From an uncultured Thermomicrobiales bacterium (GTDB lineage Bacteria > Chloroflexota > Chloroflexia > Thermomicrobiales > UBA6265): 31,723 bases of DNA. A program made the translations under genes and the position numbers. The notes under the pieces were generated by a model. It saw only the letters and a list, made by a program, of their open reading frames with translations. It was not told where the DNA came from and did no database searches. The stretch lies in NCBI GenBank assembly GCA_902806365.1, contig CADCWJ010000488.1:1-31723 (forward strand), written 5' to 3'. Of the stretch, positions 1 to 8,906 are shown one piece after another (the stretch's first letter is position 1; each line of letters starts with the position of its first letter).

Positions 1-272
1 ACCACCAGGCACGTGCCGACACGCCCGGTAACCCGGGCGTAGCCGTCCGCCATGTAGGCCGCGGTCTGCTCGTGGCGCACATGGAGCACGCGCAGGCGCC
101 CGAGGCGCTGAGCGTCGTAGAGGGCATCGAACGCGCCGTCGAGCTGCACGCCGGGCAGGGCGAAGACGGTGTCGATCCCATTGGCGAGCAACGACGCAAC
201 GAGCGCCTGGCCACCGGTCATTGTCTGGGCTGGAGCGACGTTGGGCGACGTGCGTTCCCGGATATCAACCAC
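1..272 (-). CDS. Thiamine-diphosphate-dependent enzyme (acetolactate synthase-like), N-terminal fragment
   Basis: The gene runs off the left edge, so only the first 90 or so residues (the Pyr domain) are visible. They contain LVASLLANGIDTVFALPGVQ and then RHEQTAAYMADGYAR. This is the classic N-terminal pattern of acetolactate synthase, oxalyl-CoA decarboxylase and benzoylformate decarboxylase relatives. Glu68 in RHEQ matches the conserved glutamate that activates the thiamine pyrimidine ring. The start chosen is GTG at 272, which has GGAG eight bases upstream; an ATG at 221 (MTGGQALV) is the alternative and has no clear ribosome site. An in-frame stop lies just upstream of the GTG. The substrate cannot be told from this part. 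It lies 93 bases downstream of the PIG-V-like gene on the same strand. Family assignment is secure; specific function is open. Confidence 0.85.
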   Translation of the reverse strand, partial: MVDIRERTSPNVAPAQTMTGGQALVASLLANGIDTVFALPGVQLDGAFDALYDAQRLGRLRVLHVRHEQTAAYMADGYARVTGRVGTCLV

Positions 273-365
273 CGTATCGACTCCATTCGAAACAAGGAAA
301 ACAGGTCATGCCGTCCGCGCGGTAGTGAAGGCACGGTGGCGATGTCGCGCCCCGTGTCCTGATGT

Positions 366-1709
366 TCAGGCTACCCAATACCATTGCGCGAACTGCATCG
401 TCAGGATCACGAGCAGGAACGAGGAGCCAACCGCCAGCGGCACCGCGAGCTTCCTGCCCCGGAGGAGGATCGCGATCATCACGAACAGCGGGAACAGCGG
501 CAGCACGAAACGCGGCATGCTCATCAGGGGATTGACCGAGCTCGGCGTCAGGAGGGGCACGATGAGGGGTGGGACGATGAACGCGGTGTAGTAGAGGGGA
601 AGCTTTTTGAGCCCGACCAGGACGAGAGCGAAGGCAACGACGGTGACCAGGAACTCCAGGATGTGGCTTTCCCCGACTCGATACCGGAAATCGCTCGATG
701 TGATAAAGCGCCAGTTGAGATTGGACAGCAGCTCGCCTGGCCAGCCCCAGTCGATCGGTTTGATGTAGCTGTCCCGGACACCGCCGAACTGGCGGACTTC
801 TTCCCGGCAACCCCGGATCGTGCAGTCGATCGTGCGCCAGGGCGTCGCCGAGAACCGGTTCCACTGCCATTGCTCCTCCGCGAAGGCGAAGAAACTGCGC
901 CCGTTTGCGCGGAGGAACCATCCGAAGATGATCGGCCCAAGTACCGGCAGCGCTGCTGGCACGACGTGGGGAAACCAGCGTCGTGGCGACATTCCGTACT
1001 GCTGGATGAAGAGAACGCCGAACGGCGCCAGCAGCATGAACCCCGATGACCGGGTCAGCGCGGCAAACAACCCAAGGATTCCCGCGACGAGCCACTCGCC
1101 GCGCCGGGCGCCGAGCAGCGCCGCCGAGGCAAGGAGCAGAAAGAGCGATTCGGTGTACACAGCGGTGAAGAAGAACGCCGTCGGGAACAGGGCCAGAACC
1201 CAAAGCGTGCGGCGGGCGATCTCCGCGTTGAAATCCATGCCGATCAGGCGATAGAGGACGATCAGCGCGCCGAGAAAGGCGACATTCGAGATCAGGTAGC
1301 CGACCGTCTCCGGCGCCAGACCGGTGATCCCGGCGCCGAACTCCATCAGCCACGGATAAAGCGGCCAGAACGCCGCCTTGGCCGCTCCACCTTCGGCATA
1401 GCCTTCGACGGCGACCAGCCGGTACCAGGTGCCGTCCCAATGGCGGAACGGCTCCGCGATCCAGCCCGCAATACCTCCCAGCGGTTCCAGAATGCCACCG
1501 TAGGCGCCTGATTTCGGACCAAAGCCTTGGGTGGACCGGAAGTTCCCGAACTGGTAGGCGAGCGTCGCCGGAATTTGCGTGAGGAGCAGGTGGATGGCCC
1601 AGACCGCGAGCGGAAACGCCAGCGACTCGGCGACGGACCCCGCCGCACTGCGACCCCTGGCTCGCGCTCGTCGCTGCACGTTGTCGATTCGGGCGGTATC
1701 GCTGCTCAC
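366..1709 (-). CDS. PIG-V-like integral membrane glycosyltransferase
   Basis: About 447 residues, hydrophobic almost throughout, with many predicted membrane segments after a short basic N-terminal tail. The first luminal loop carries HWDGTWYRLVAVEGY (about residues 90-104) followed by AFWPLYPWLM. This matches the WD..WY..IA..GY / AFFPLYP signature of PIG-V-type (GPI mannosyltransferase 2-like) GT-C proteins; the acidic residue D92 is the likely catalytic Asp. In bacteria these proteins are inferred to transfer a sugar from a polyprenyl-phosphate donor on the outer face of the membrane, acceptor unknown. The open frame extends upstream to an ATG at 1874, but that would overlap the divergent SDR gene and add about 55 unlikely residues. 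GTG at 1709 (VSSDTARIDNV) with a purine-rich stretch before it is preferred. Start is uncertain; family is fairly sure. Confidence 0.75.
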   Translation of the reverse strand: MSSDTARIDNVQRRARARGRSAAGSVAESLAFPLAVWAIHLLLTQIPATLAYQFGNFRSTQGFGPKSGAYGGILEPLGGIAGWIAEPFRHWDGTWYRLVAVEGYAEGGAAKAAFWPLYPWLMEFGAGITGLAPETVGYLISNVAFLGALIVLYRLIGMDFNAEIARRTLWVLALFPTAFFFTAVYTESLFLLLASAALLGARRGEWLVAGILGLFAALTRSSGFMLLAPFGVLFIQQYGMSPRRWFPHVVPAALPVLGPIIFGWFLRANGRSFFAFAEEQWQWNRFSATPWRTIDCTIRGCREEVRQFGGVRDSYIKPIDWGWPGELLSNLNWRFITSSDFRYRVGESHILEFLVTVVAFALVLVGLKKLPLYYTAFIVPPLIVPLLTPSSVNPLMSMPRFVLPLFPLFVMIAILLRGRKLAVPLAVGSSFLLVILTMQFAQWYWVA

Positions 1710-1887
1710 ACGCGCTCTCTTGATTGGCCGGCGGACTGTGGGAAGATGATCCTCGTCACCACGCTGCCCGGATCGCTTCGCCCAAAGGATAGGCGTCGAC
1801 GACCCGGTTTCGCCAGCGGTTCTCCGCAATGGAGACGACTGGCAGGGACGGGACCAGACCACGCAAGAGCGCATGGGAGAGAGTCAA

Positions 1888-2682
1888 ATGGACCTGGGAC
1901 TCGCTGGCAAGATCGCGATTGTCGCGGCATCGAGCAAGGGGTTGGGCAGGGCGACGGCGCTCGTGCTGGCGCGTGAGGGGGCGCTGGTCACAGTCAACGG
2001 ACGCGACAAGGAGCGGCTGGCGGAGACGGCGCAGACGATCCGCGACGAGACCGGTGGGGATGTGATCGAAGTCGTTGGCGATTTGTCGGACGCGGCCGCC
2101 GCGGCGGACCTCGTCGGTCGGACGGTGGACCAGCGGGGAGGCCTCGATATCCTCGTCTGCAACGCCGGTGGGCCGCCGCCAGGTACCTTCGCGACGTTCC
2201 CCGACGATCAACCCTGGCTCGACGCCATCAACCTCAACCTGATGAGCACGCTGCGACTGTCCCGCGCGGCCCTTCCTCATCTCGAAGCGCGGGGAGCGGG
2301 GAGTATCACCAACATCGTCTCGATCTCGGTCAAGCAGCCGATCCCGAATCTCGTGCTCTCGAACACCGCGCGGACGGCGGTGATCGGGATGGCAAAGTCG
2401 CTGGCGACCGAGGTGGCGGATAAAAACATCCGGGTCAACAGCATCTGCCCGGGGTCGATCCTCACCGACCGGATCCGCTCGATCTCGGAGATGCGGTCCC
2501 GCGAGACTGGCGAGGATGTCAATTCCATTCTGAAGGCGGAGGGCGACGCGATCCCGATGGGCCGTCACGGCACTGCCGAGGAGTTCGCCAACGTGGTCGC
2601 CTTCTTCGCCTCGCCAGCCGCATCCTATGTCACCGGCGTGACCGTCCAGGTCGATGGCGGTTCCTACAAGGGCCTGCTGTAG
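1888..2682 (+). CDS. SDR-family oxidoreductase with divergent active site
   Basis: 264 residues, the normal length of a classical short-chain dehydrogenase/reductase. It has a Rossmann fold start with AASSKGLGRA (residues 13-22) in place of TGxxxGIG, CNAGGPPPG (91-99), and the C-terminal VTGVTVQVDGGSYKG typical of the family. The catalytic Ser145 is kept. The Tyr and Lys of the usual YxxxK are replaced: the aligned segment is LSNTARTAVIGMAK, giving Ser158 and Arg162. This matches the group sometimes annotated as BKR-like SDRs that lack the full catalytic tetrad, so NAD(P)H-dependent carbonyl reduction should not be assumed. The ATG at 1888 is chosen because GGGAGAGAG lies between it and an in-frame ATG at 1873. 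It ends one base from the convergent sbcC stop and is divergent from the PIG-V-like gene. Confidence 0.9.
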   Translation: MDLGLAGKIAIVAASSKGLGRATALVLAREGALVTVNGRDKERLAETAQTIRDETGGDVIEVVGDLSDAAAAADLVGRTVDQRGGLDILVCNAGGPPPGTFATFPDDQPWLDAINLNLMSTLRLSRAALPHLEARGAGSITNIVSISVKQPIPNLVLSNTARTAVIGMAKSLATEVADKNIRVNSICPGSILTDRIRSISEMRSRETGEDVNSILKAEGDAIPMGRHGTAEEFANVVAFFASPAASYVTGVTVQVDGGSYKGLL

Positions 2683-2683
2683 G

Positions 2684-5518
2684 TCAGAGCTCGCCAATGT
2701 CCTCGCCGGCGGAAAGGACTCGCAACTGGCTGGAACCGTCCGTGGTCTCCTCGATCCGCCAGACCTCGTCGAACACCGCCGACGTGCGCACATCATCGAC
2801 ATGGCTGATGATGAAGAGTTGGCGGAAGTCATCGAACGAGCCGGAGAGCGTGCCGAGCAGATCGAGCAAACGGGTGCGGCGGTCGCGATCGAGCGATCCG
2901 AACACCTCGTCGAGGACGAGAAACCCCGGCGGGTTGGCTGCCTGACCGGCGATCATGCGCGACAACGCCAGCCGAGCCGCGAGCGAGATCGCATCCTGCT
3001 CGCCGCCGGAGAATCCTTCCAGGGGAAAGCGCTCCTCTTCGCCGTCGTAGACCTGGACTCCAAAGTTGTTGTCGAACTCGACGCGGTCGTACTTGCCATC
3101 GGTGACCTCGCGAACGAGCTCGCTTGTCAGATCGCCGAGAACAGGTGTGAGCCGTCCGGCGGCGTAACGCTCGAACTCGGAGAACTCACGGTACATCCGG
3201 TCGAGGAGGTCGGCATCGCGGCGGCGGCTATCCGCCCGCTCGGCAAGTTGCGTGACACGCGCCTGCTCGGCCTCGAGTGTCATCTGATGCTGTTCCGCAT
3301 CCCTCAAGGCGGTCTGGGCCGCATGATATGCCTGCTGGGAGACGCGTTCGTCCCGGCGGGTCGTCTCGACGGTCTGGATCGCCTCAGCCAGCGCGGCGGG
3401 ATCGAACCCCAGGGCGACGCGCCGCTCCCGCAGTGACTCAACGCCGGCCGTCAGCTCGACGACGCTCGCCGCCACCCGATCCCACTCCTGCAGCAACATG
3501 GGCCGGCGGGCAAGATCGTGATCTATCTGTTCCATCGTGATCTGGGCGCGGCTGGCTTCCCGGTGTCGTGCGACCGCCTCGCGGTGGATGTCTTCGTCGA
3601 ATACGGCCTCGCCGACTTCGCGCAGCTCGGCCTCGGCCTGCGATCGCACCGAGTCGATTTCGAGCAGCCGGGCCCTTGCGGCCGTCAAGGACGGCCGGGT
3701 GGAGATCATCGAGCGATACTGGACCACCATCAGGTTGGCGTCGCGGAGCGTTTGCCGGGTCGGCGGGGTTGTCGCGCCCACCGCGCCAAGCGCATGCTCG
3801 AGCGCGGCCCGCTGGCGGGCAACGATCTCCTCCTGCTCGCGGAGGTGGGTGACGCTGCCCTGGATCGAGCTTTGCACCTTCACCAACGCGGTGACTCGTG
3901 CCCCGAGTTCCGCGCGTCGGGCGGTGAGAAACTGGCTTCGCTGGATTAACTGTTCCCGCTCCCTCTCGGCGCACGTGAGCTCGGCGGTGATCGTCGCGAC
4001 CTGGGCGCGGAGCGAATCAGCGACCAGGGCGGCGTCATTTTCCGTGAACGGCCGGGCGCAGGTGGGGCAGCGATCGTCGAACTCAGCGCGTTCGAGGTTG
4101 GCGATCAGCTGCCGGGCTTGATCGCGCTGCCCTTCGAGCGTGGTCCGCCGGGCATCGAGCCCGGCGATGAGTTGCTGATCGCGCTCGCGCTCCCCTTCCA
4201 GCGTCGAAATCTCCGCGGAGGGATCACCTCCCTCGAGCAGTGCTCGCTCTTCCTCATCGAGCGCTGTGCGGCGGGTCATCCAGAGCTCGAGCTGCTCCGA
4301 CACGCGCTCCAGTTCCCGGGCAAGTTCTTGGCATTGGACGAGCGCGGATTCCCTCGCTTCGACATTGGGCAGATCCAGCACCTCGATCGCGGCGGCCAGC
4401 CGGGCGAGGGCGCTGACGGGTTGCTCGTCATCGTCCGGTTCCCAGACCCATCCGTCGACCTGGTGGACGATGTTGATGTTGAGCACCGTCGAACGCGTCG
4501 CGTCGATCGCGTCACGGCGACGCTTGTGCAATTGCCGCAGCCCGGCCGATATTTCCTGTCTCCGGTTGAACGCGGCCCGCCGCTGTTCAAGTTCGGCGAT
4601 CTCCCCGGAGAGCGCGGCAAGTGTCGCGGCGACCGGCATGAGCGCCGCCCGCTCCATTTCCCGTGCGTCAAGCCGGGTCAGCTCGGACGAGATCGCCTCG
4701 TGCCGCTGGACCGCTGCCTGGTGCGCACCGCTCCCTTCAGCGATCGCCTGCCCCAGCGCGGCATCCTGGTCCTTGGTCGCCAGAAGCGCCTCCCGTGACG
4801 CTTCCGCCGCCGCCAACCTTTCCGCAAGTTGCGCTATCGCGGAGGCCGCCGCCGCGGTTTCGGCTTCCCGTTCCCGGATGTGCGCCGTCGCCGCCGCTCG
4901 ATCGGCCGCAAAGTCCCTGCCCGATGCCTGCTCATCGTATTGCCGTGCGAGGACCTCGGCCTCATTCTGGGCACGCTTGCGATCCACCGCGATCAGCTCC
5001 TGGGCACCCCGGATCGTTTCCAGCCCGAGCAGCTTGCCAACCTCGCGCCGCCGGTCCGTGGCTCCCAGGTCGCCGAAGAAGTGCAACTCCTTCTGCCGGG
5101 TGAAGAAGGTGGCGGCGAACGCGACGTGCGACAGGCCGATCAGCTTCGTGGCAACGTGGGCGCTCACCTGCCGTGGTCCCTGGATGATGACCTGTTCGTC
5201 GCCGCACTCGTCAATCTCGTAGATGACCGCCGCCGCCGAGGCGCGTTTCAGTTCGCGCTCGACAATGAACTGGCCCTTGCCGTCCACACGCTGGAGGAGG
5301 ACCGCCACCTTCGTCAGCCCACCATGCCCTCTTGGTCGGATATCCCTGGCACTGATCGACGGAGGGCTGTAGAGACACCATTCGATCGCCTCGAACAGGG
5401 TGGTCTTGCCGACTCCGTTGGCGCCGATCACGCCGATCGTCGCACCGCCCGGTATCTCGAACTCATGATGCCCCCGGTACTGCTTGTAGTTGTCGATGGT
5501 GACCTTGGCGAGGATCAT
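2684..5518 (-). CDS. sbcC: SbcC/Rad50-like DNA repair ATPase
   Basis: 944 residues, closer in length to archaeal Rad50 (about 880) than to E. coli SbcC (1048). The N-terminal half-site has the Walker A GANGVGKT (residues 32-39). Long Ala/Glu/Arg-rich coiled coils flank a zinc-hook CPTC at 484-487. The C-terminal half-site has the ABC signature FSGGEQ (836-841), Walker B FLVLDE (866-871) with D-loop SLD, and a switch histidine in IISHVD (H906). All parts of an SMC-like Rad50 ATPase are present. It should dimerise through the hook and bind SbcD/Mre11 to clamp and open DNA ends. The start overlaps the sbcD stop as ATGA (5515-5518), so translation is probably coupled. It is the last gene of the nurA-herA-sbcD-sbcC operon and ends one base from the convergent SDR gene. 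Confidence 0.95.
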   Translation of the reverse strand: MILAKVTIDNYKQYRGHHEFEIPGGATIGVIGANGVGKTTLFEAIEWCLYSPPSISARDIRPRGHGGLTKVAVLLQRVDGKGQFIVERELKRASAAAVIYEIDECGDEQVIIQGPRQVSAHVATKLIGLSHVAFAATFFTRQKELHFFGDLGATDRRREVGKLLGLETIRGAQELIAVDRKRAQNEAEVLARQYDEQASGRDFAADRAAATAHIREREAETAAAASAIAQLAERLAAAEASREALLATKDQDAALGQAIAEGSGAHQAAVQRHEAISSELTRLDAREMERAALMPVAATLAALSGEIAELEQRRAAFNRRQEISAGLRQLHKRRRDAIDATRSTVLNINIVHQVDGWVWEPDDDEQPVSALARLAAAIEVLDLPNVEARESALVQCQELARELERVSEQLELWMTRRTALDEEERALLEGGDPSAEISTLEGERERDQQLIAGLDARRTTLEGQRDQARQLIANLERAEFDDRCPTCARPFTENDAALVADSLRAQVATITAELTCAEREREQLIQRSQFLTARRAELGARVTALVKVQSSIQGSVTHLREQEEIVARQRAALEHALGAVGATTPPTRQTLRDANLMVVQYRSMISTRPSLTAARARLLEIDSVRSQAEAELREVGEAVFDEDIHREAVARHREASRAQITMEQIDHDLARRPMLLQEWDRVAASVVELTAGVESLRERRVALGFDPAALAEAIQTVETTRRDERVSQQAYHAAQTALRDAEQHQMTLEAEQARVTQLAERADSRRRDADLLDRMYREFSEFERYAAGRLTPVLGDLTSELVREVTDGKYDRVEFDNNFGVQVYDGEEERFPLEGFSGGEQDAISLAARLALSRMIAGQAANPPGFLVLDEVFGSLDRDRRTRLLDLLGTLSGSFDDFRQLFIISHVDDVRTSAVFDEVWRIEETTDGSSQLRVLSAGEDIGEL

Positions 5519-6714
5519 CCGACGTTGTCCTCTTCCGGAGTTGGAGCTTCTTGCGCCAGGGCGGCATCGACCAGCGCCCGGCCTCCCCGTTCGAGGAACA
5601 GCTGGGCGAACTCTTCGTTGAAGTGCTCGCCGGTGCGAAGCGCCACGAACTCGGTGAAGAGCGTGTGCAGATCGGCGACGCCTTCTCGCCCGAGATGCTG
5701 TTCGACCCCAGGCATAAACGCCGTTCGCTCGGCCGCCAGCGTGAATGAGAACGCGAGCGGTCCCGTCTCCCGGCCCAGAAGGCTCTCCGCTTCGCGCCGG
5801 GTCGCTCTGTCCACATCGCGCAGCTCGACGCGCGTCATGGCATGCGGTGACCCAAGCGTCGTCAATTGAGCGATCACGGCATCCGCAATATCCCGCGCGC
5901 GGAGGTTTCGGCCGTTGACGGGTTGCAGATTGATCATCGGGCGGGCGGGGATCTCGATGTGCTCGACCGCGACAGGCTCACCCGGAGCCCCCATCGTCAC
6001 GATCGCATACCCCGGATTCGCATCGTGATCGCCCCAGCCGAAACGCTCGGTCGAACCGCTGTACCAGGCCTTGCCGGCCGCCTGGGTAAAAACGTGATAA
6101 TGCCCGAGCGCGATGTAATCGAACGCCGGGTCGAGCAGCGCCCCGGTCAATTGCTGCTCACCGGGCTCGCTGTGGATACCGGGTGCCAGGATCCCTGGCA
6201 CCATTCCGTGGCAGACGAGGATGTTCCGACGGTCCGGCGCGACCTGCGAAAGCACTGGATCGGGATTCGTCAGGGCGCCATGCGGAATAGCGTGGACGTG
6301 AAGGTCGAGATGCCTGAACAAGTCCGTTTCGTGCGTGTCGGTGTACTCGGCGACGAATCGGACGTCGGACAGGGCGAGTTCGATCACGCTGTACGCCGAC
6401 CCTCCGGTCCGGATACGGGGAGTGTCGTGGTTCCCGGCGATTACCAGCGTGGGGATCCCGGCCCGCTCGACACGACGCATCTGGCGGATGAAGTGTCGCA
6501 TCGATTGCCAGGTCGGGCGGGCATGGTGGAAGACGTCGCCACCGTGGATCACGGCGTCCACCCGGCGGGTCAGGATGTCATCGATCGTTCGCTCGAAGGC
6601 GCGGTCGACATCGACCGAGCGCTGGTTGCGGCCGGTGTCCGGATCGGCCTTGTTCAGGGCCCGGTAGCCAAGATGGGTGTCGGAGAGATGGGCGATCCGG
6701 ATCCGTTCGCTCAC
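5515..6714 (-). CDS. sbcD: SbcD/Mre11-like exonuclease
   Basis: 399 residues when started at GTG 6714. The N-terminal calcineurin-like phosphoesterase core is complete: SDTHLGY (D12, H14), GGDVFHH (D60), GNHD (N95, H96, D97), CHGM (H169) and GHYH (H205, H207). These are the metal ligands and catalytic His of Mre11/SbcD nucleases, which use Mn2+ to trim 3' ends and open hairpins. The C-terminal third would be the DNA-capping and Rad50-binding part. GTG 6714 is chosen because it overlaps the herA stop as GTGA and has GGAG six bases upstream; an ATG at 6768 would overlap herA by 58 bases and add 18 unconserved residues. It forms the nuclease partner of the downstream sbcC product. Confidence 0.95.
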   Translation of the reverse strand: MSERIRIAHLSDTHLGYRALNKADPDTGRNQRSVDVDRAFERTIDDILTRRVDAVIHGGDVFHHARPTWQSMRHFIRQMRRVERAGIPTLVIAGNHDTPRIRTGGSAYSVIELALSDVRFVAEYTDTHETDLFRHLDLHVHAIPHGALTNPDPVLSQVAPDRRNILVCHGMVPGILAPGIHSEPGEQQLTGALLDPAFDYIALGHYHVFTQAAGKAWYSGSTERFGWGDHDANPGYAIVTMGAPGEPVAVEHIEIPARPMINLQPVNGRNLRARDIADAVIAQLTTLGSPHAMTRVELRDVDRATRREAESLLGRETGPLAFSFTLAAERTAFMPGVEQHLGREGVADLHTLFTEFVALRTGEHFNEEFAQLFLERGGRALVDAALAQEAPTPEEDNVG

Positions 6715-8906
6715 GTCCGGCTCCACAAGTCGCGTGCCGAGTTGAGCATCTTCTGGGTGTTGCGCCATGGGTCGCCATGACCGTTGGACGACGTACCGTA
6801 GATGCTTTCGATCTTGCGGCGCGTGTCATCGACGGCTTCGGGCTCGATCCCGTCGGCGAGGTTGCGAACATCCGCCAGGGCGGGAGCGCGATCGCCCATC
6901 AGCTTCTTAAGCGTGCGGTGAAGGGCATCCGCCGGGTCGCGCCGGGCGGCTTCGGACCCGAAAATACGCTGCCCGTAGACGCCGGGCAAGGTAGGCGGAT
7001 GCGGGAATGTCCCGAATAGTGGTGCCCGGAAGTGAGCGTGCCGCACCAGTAATCGACCCTTGGGCAGGCCCAGCAACTCCTGCTTTGCGGTCTCCGAGAT
7101 CGAGCGGTAGGCGGCGTTGATGATCTCCTCGTCGCCGACCCGTCCGTAGAACGATGTGCCGCAGTTGCCCAGGATCTCGCCATCCACCTTGGAGCGGAAT
7201 TGCTGGGCCCCGAGCAGTACCACATTGAGGTGACGCCCGCGGGCGGCGATATCCACCAGCGTGTCGCGGAGCCCTCCGTCGCCACCGGATGGTGCGTACT
7301 TGTTAAGCTCGTCGACGAACACGATCAGCTTGTCGACGCCCATCTCGCTGCGCTCGGCGAGCCGCCAGATTGTGTTGATCGTGGAGGTTACGATCAACTC
7401 CTGGGCGGTGGTGTTGCAATTCGAGATATCCACGACGCGAAGCTCGTGATTCGCGAAAGGGTGATCGACTCTCGGCTCGCTGCCAAAGTCGACCCCGCCC
7501 TCCGCCAGCAATCCACCCAGCTTGTCCTTGAGCCCCTTGAAGCGGTTCTGCGCCTTGCGGATCGTCGCCTTGTGGTGGCCATGCCAGTTGTCGGCCCGTT
7601 CATCGTTGGCGAAATGGGCGTTGATCTCGGCGAACTTTTCATTGAGAGCGGCCAGCGAGTCGATCTTCATCTCCCGCAGCTCGTAGATGAAGCCCCACAT
7701 CTTGTCGTCGAGATCGCTGAAATCGAAGACTTTGTGCGGAAAGGTGAGCGCGGTCTTGAGGGACCACAGGATTGGAAAGACGCGGTCCGTCTCTCCCGGC
7801 GCCTGCCGCGCCGTATTGAGCGCCTTGTGATCGCTAAACCCGTCGAGCCGGGCCGAGCCATTGATCGGCTGGGGGTCCATCCCCGGTCGGAAGGGCGCGA
7901 ACACCCGTGTTCCGTCGAACGGCTCGGGGCGCACCCCGAGCGACTCGTACGCCTTCAGGTCATCCGGTCCCAGGCCCTTCCAGTCGGCGGCCCGGTACGC
8001 GCTTTCGTGAACCGGGTCGGGCTGCGCTGGCTTGTCGAGCCAGAGCAGGTCCGGCCCCTTGACGTTGAACATGATCGCGGCAACCGATTTCTGCTCCCGC
8101 TCCATCGTCTGGAAGACCGAGCCGATCAGGAAGAGGGCGTGGCTCGTTTTCGTCGCCAGTCCCGATTGACCGGTCCAATTGGCGTGCCCCGCCTCCGGGC
8201 CGAGCAAATAGTCCTCATCGAGAAACAGCGGGGTCCGCTGGAACCGGGGACGCCCCGCATCATCGAGGAGAATCTCGCCGTCGTCGTCGCGCTCGTAGTT
8301 GCCGTTGGTGTGCATCAGCGCCGGAATCCCGGCCCCGGTGAAGTTGTGCGTGCCCAGCGCGAAGCGAATCGCGGTCTCGTTCGCGAAAAAGACCGGGCCG
8401 TTGACGGCCGGTCGGTGCGACTGCACGTCGTCGCGCAGGTGCCGCGTGGCGAGCACCTTGACGGTGAAGACCAGAATCTCTGGCCGCACGGTCGGGGCGC
8501 TCTGCGAAAGCGCGTGCTCCATGTGGCGATCGAAATAGTCGTCCAGGAATGACCGCAGATCGGAATAACGGCGTGGCTCGTCGACCACGCCGATTACCGC
8601 CGCCTGCTCCGAGAAGGCGACCACGATGTGTCCCACGTCGAGTGTTTGGGCGTCATCGCCCGCCCAGAAGAAGAACTCGTGCGAACCGGCGGGCTCCCGT
8701 TCGCTGCTCACGACACGGCCGATCACCCCCGTGTCGCGGTCGATCAGGTTCTGGAACGCTTCGTGATCCCAGGCCAGCGATGCCCGCTCCCCGGTATCGA
8801 CCGTGTCCTGCACCGGATCGAGGGGCACCTGTCCCGTCTCCATCGGCACGTGTTCTCGTTCAAGGCGGGCGAAGCCCGGTAGGGAAATGGATTCCCGCGT
8901 GGTCAT
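6711..8906 (-). CDS. herA: HerA-like bipolar DNA translocase/ATPase
   Basis: 731 residues, longer than archaeal HerA (about 500). An N-terminal HAS-barrel-like segment (GVIGRVVSSE..., about 60-110) precedes a RecA/FtsK-type ATPase. The P-loop region is GQSGLATKTS (246-255) in place of the usual GxTGSGKS. Walker B is LIVFVDE (527-533), followed by LLGAQQFRSKVD, a typical sensor stretch. A charged insert of about 200 residues separates the two motifs and contributes most of the extra length. HerA hexamers pump DNA and activate NurA. The start ATG 8906 overlaps the nurA stop as ATGA, and the stop overlaps sbcD as GTGA. An open frame continues upstream to 9146 inside nurA but shows no conserved content. 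The context with nurA, sbcD and sbcC makes a role in DNA end resection the likely one. Confidence 0.88.
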   Translation of the reverse strand: MTTRESISLPGFARLEREHVPMETGQVPLDPVQDTVDTGERASLAWDHEAFQNLIDRDTGVIGRVVSSEREPAGSHEFFFWAGDDAQTLDVGHIVVAFSEQAAVIGVVDEPRRYSDLRSFLDDYFDRHMEHALSQSAPTVRPEILVFTVKVLATRHLRDDVQSHRPAVNGPVFFANETAIRFALGTHNFTGAGIPALMHTNGNYERDDDGEILLDDAGRPRFQRTPLFLDEDYLLGPEAGHANWTGQSGLATKTSHALFLIGSVFQTMEREQKSVAAIMFNVKGPDLLWLDKPAQPDPVHESAYRAADWKGLGPDDLKAYESLGVRPEPFDGTRVFAPFRPGMDPQPINGSARLDGFSDHKALNTARQAPGETDRVFPILWSLKTALTFPHKVFDFSDLDDKMWGFIYELREMKIDSLAALNEKFAEINAHFANDERADNWHGHHKATIRKAQNRFKGLKDKLGGLLAEGGVDFGSEPRVDHPFANHELRVVDISNCNTTAQELIVTSTINTIWRLAERSEMGVDKLIVFVDELNKYAPSGGDGGLRDTLVDIAARGRHLNVVLLGAQQFRSKVDGEILGNCGTSFYGRVGDEEIINAAYRSISETAKQELLGLPKGRLLVRHAHFRAPLFGTFPHPPTLPGVYGQRIFGSEAARRDPADALHRTLKKLMGDRAPALADVRNLADGIEPEAVDDTRRKIESIYGTSSNGHGDPWRNTQKMLNSARDLWSRT

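Noticed and set aside
358..370. Small inverted repeat CCTGA-TGT-TCAGG at the end of the PIG-V-like gene
   Set aside because: A 5-base stem with a 3-base loop is too weak to call a terminator.
7200..8552. A 450-codon open frame on the plus strand opposite herA
   Set aside because: It is antisense to a gene with clear ATPase motifs, has no recognisable domain, and long antisense frames are expected in GC-rich DNA.
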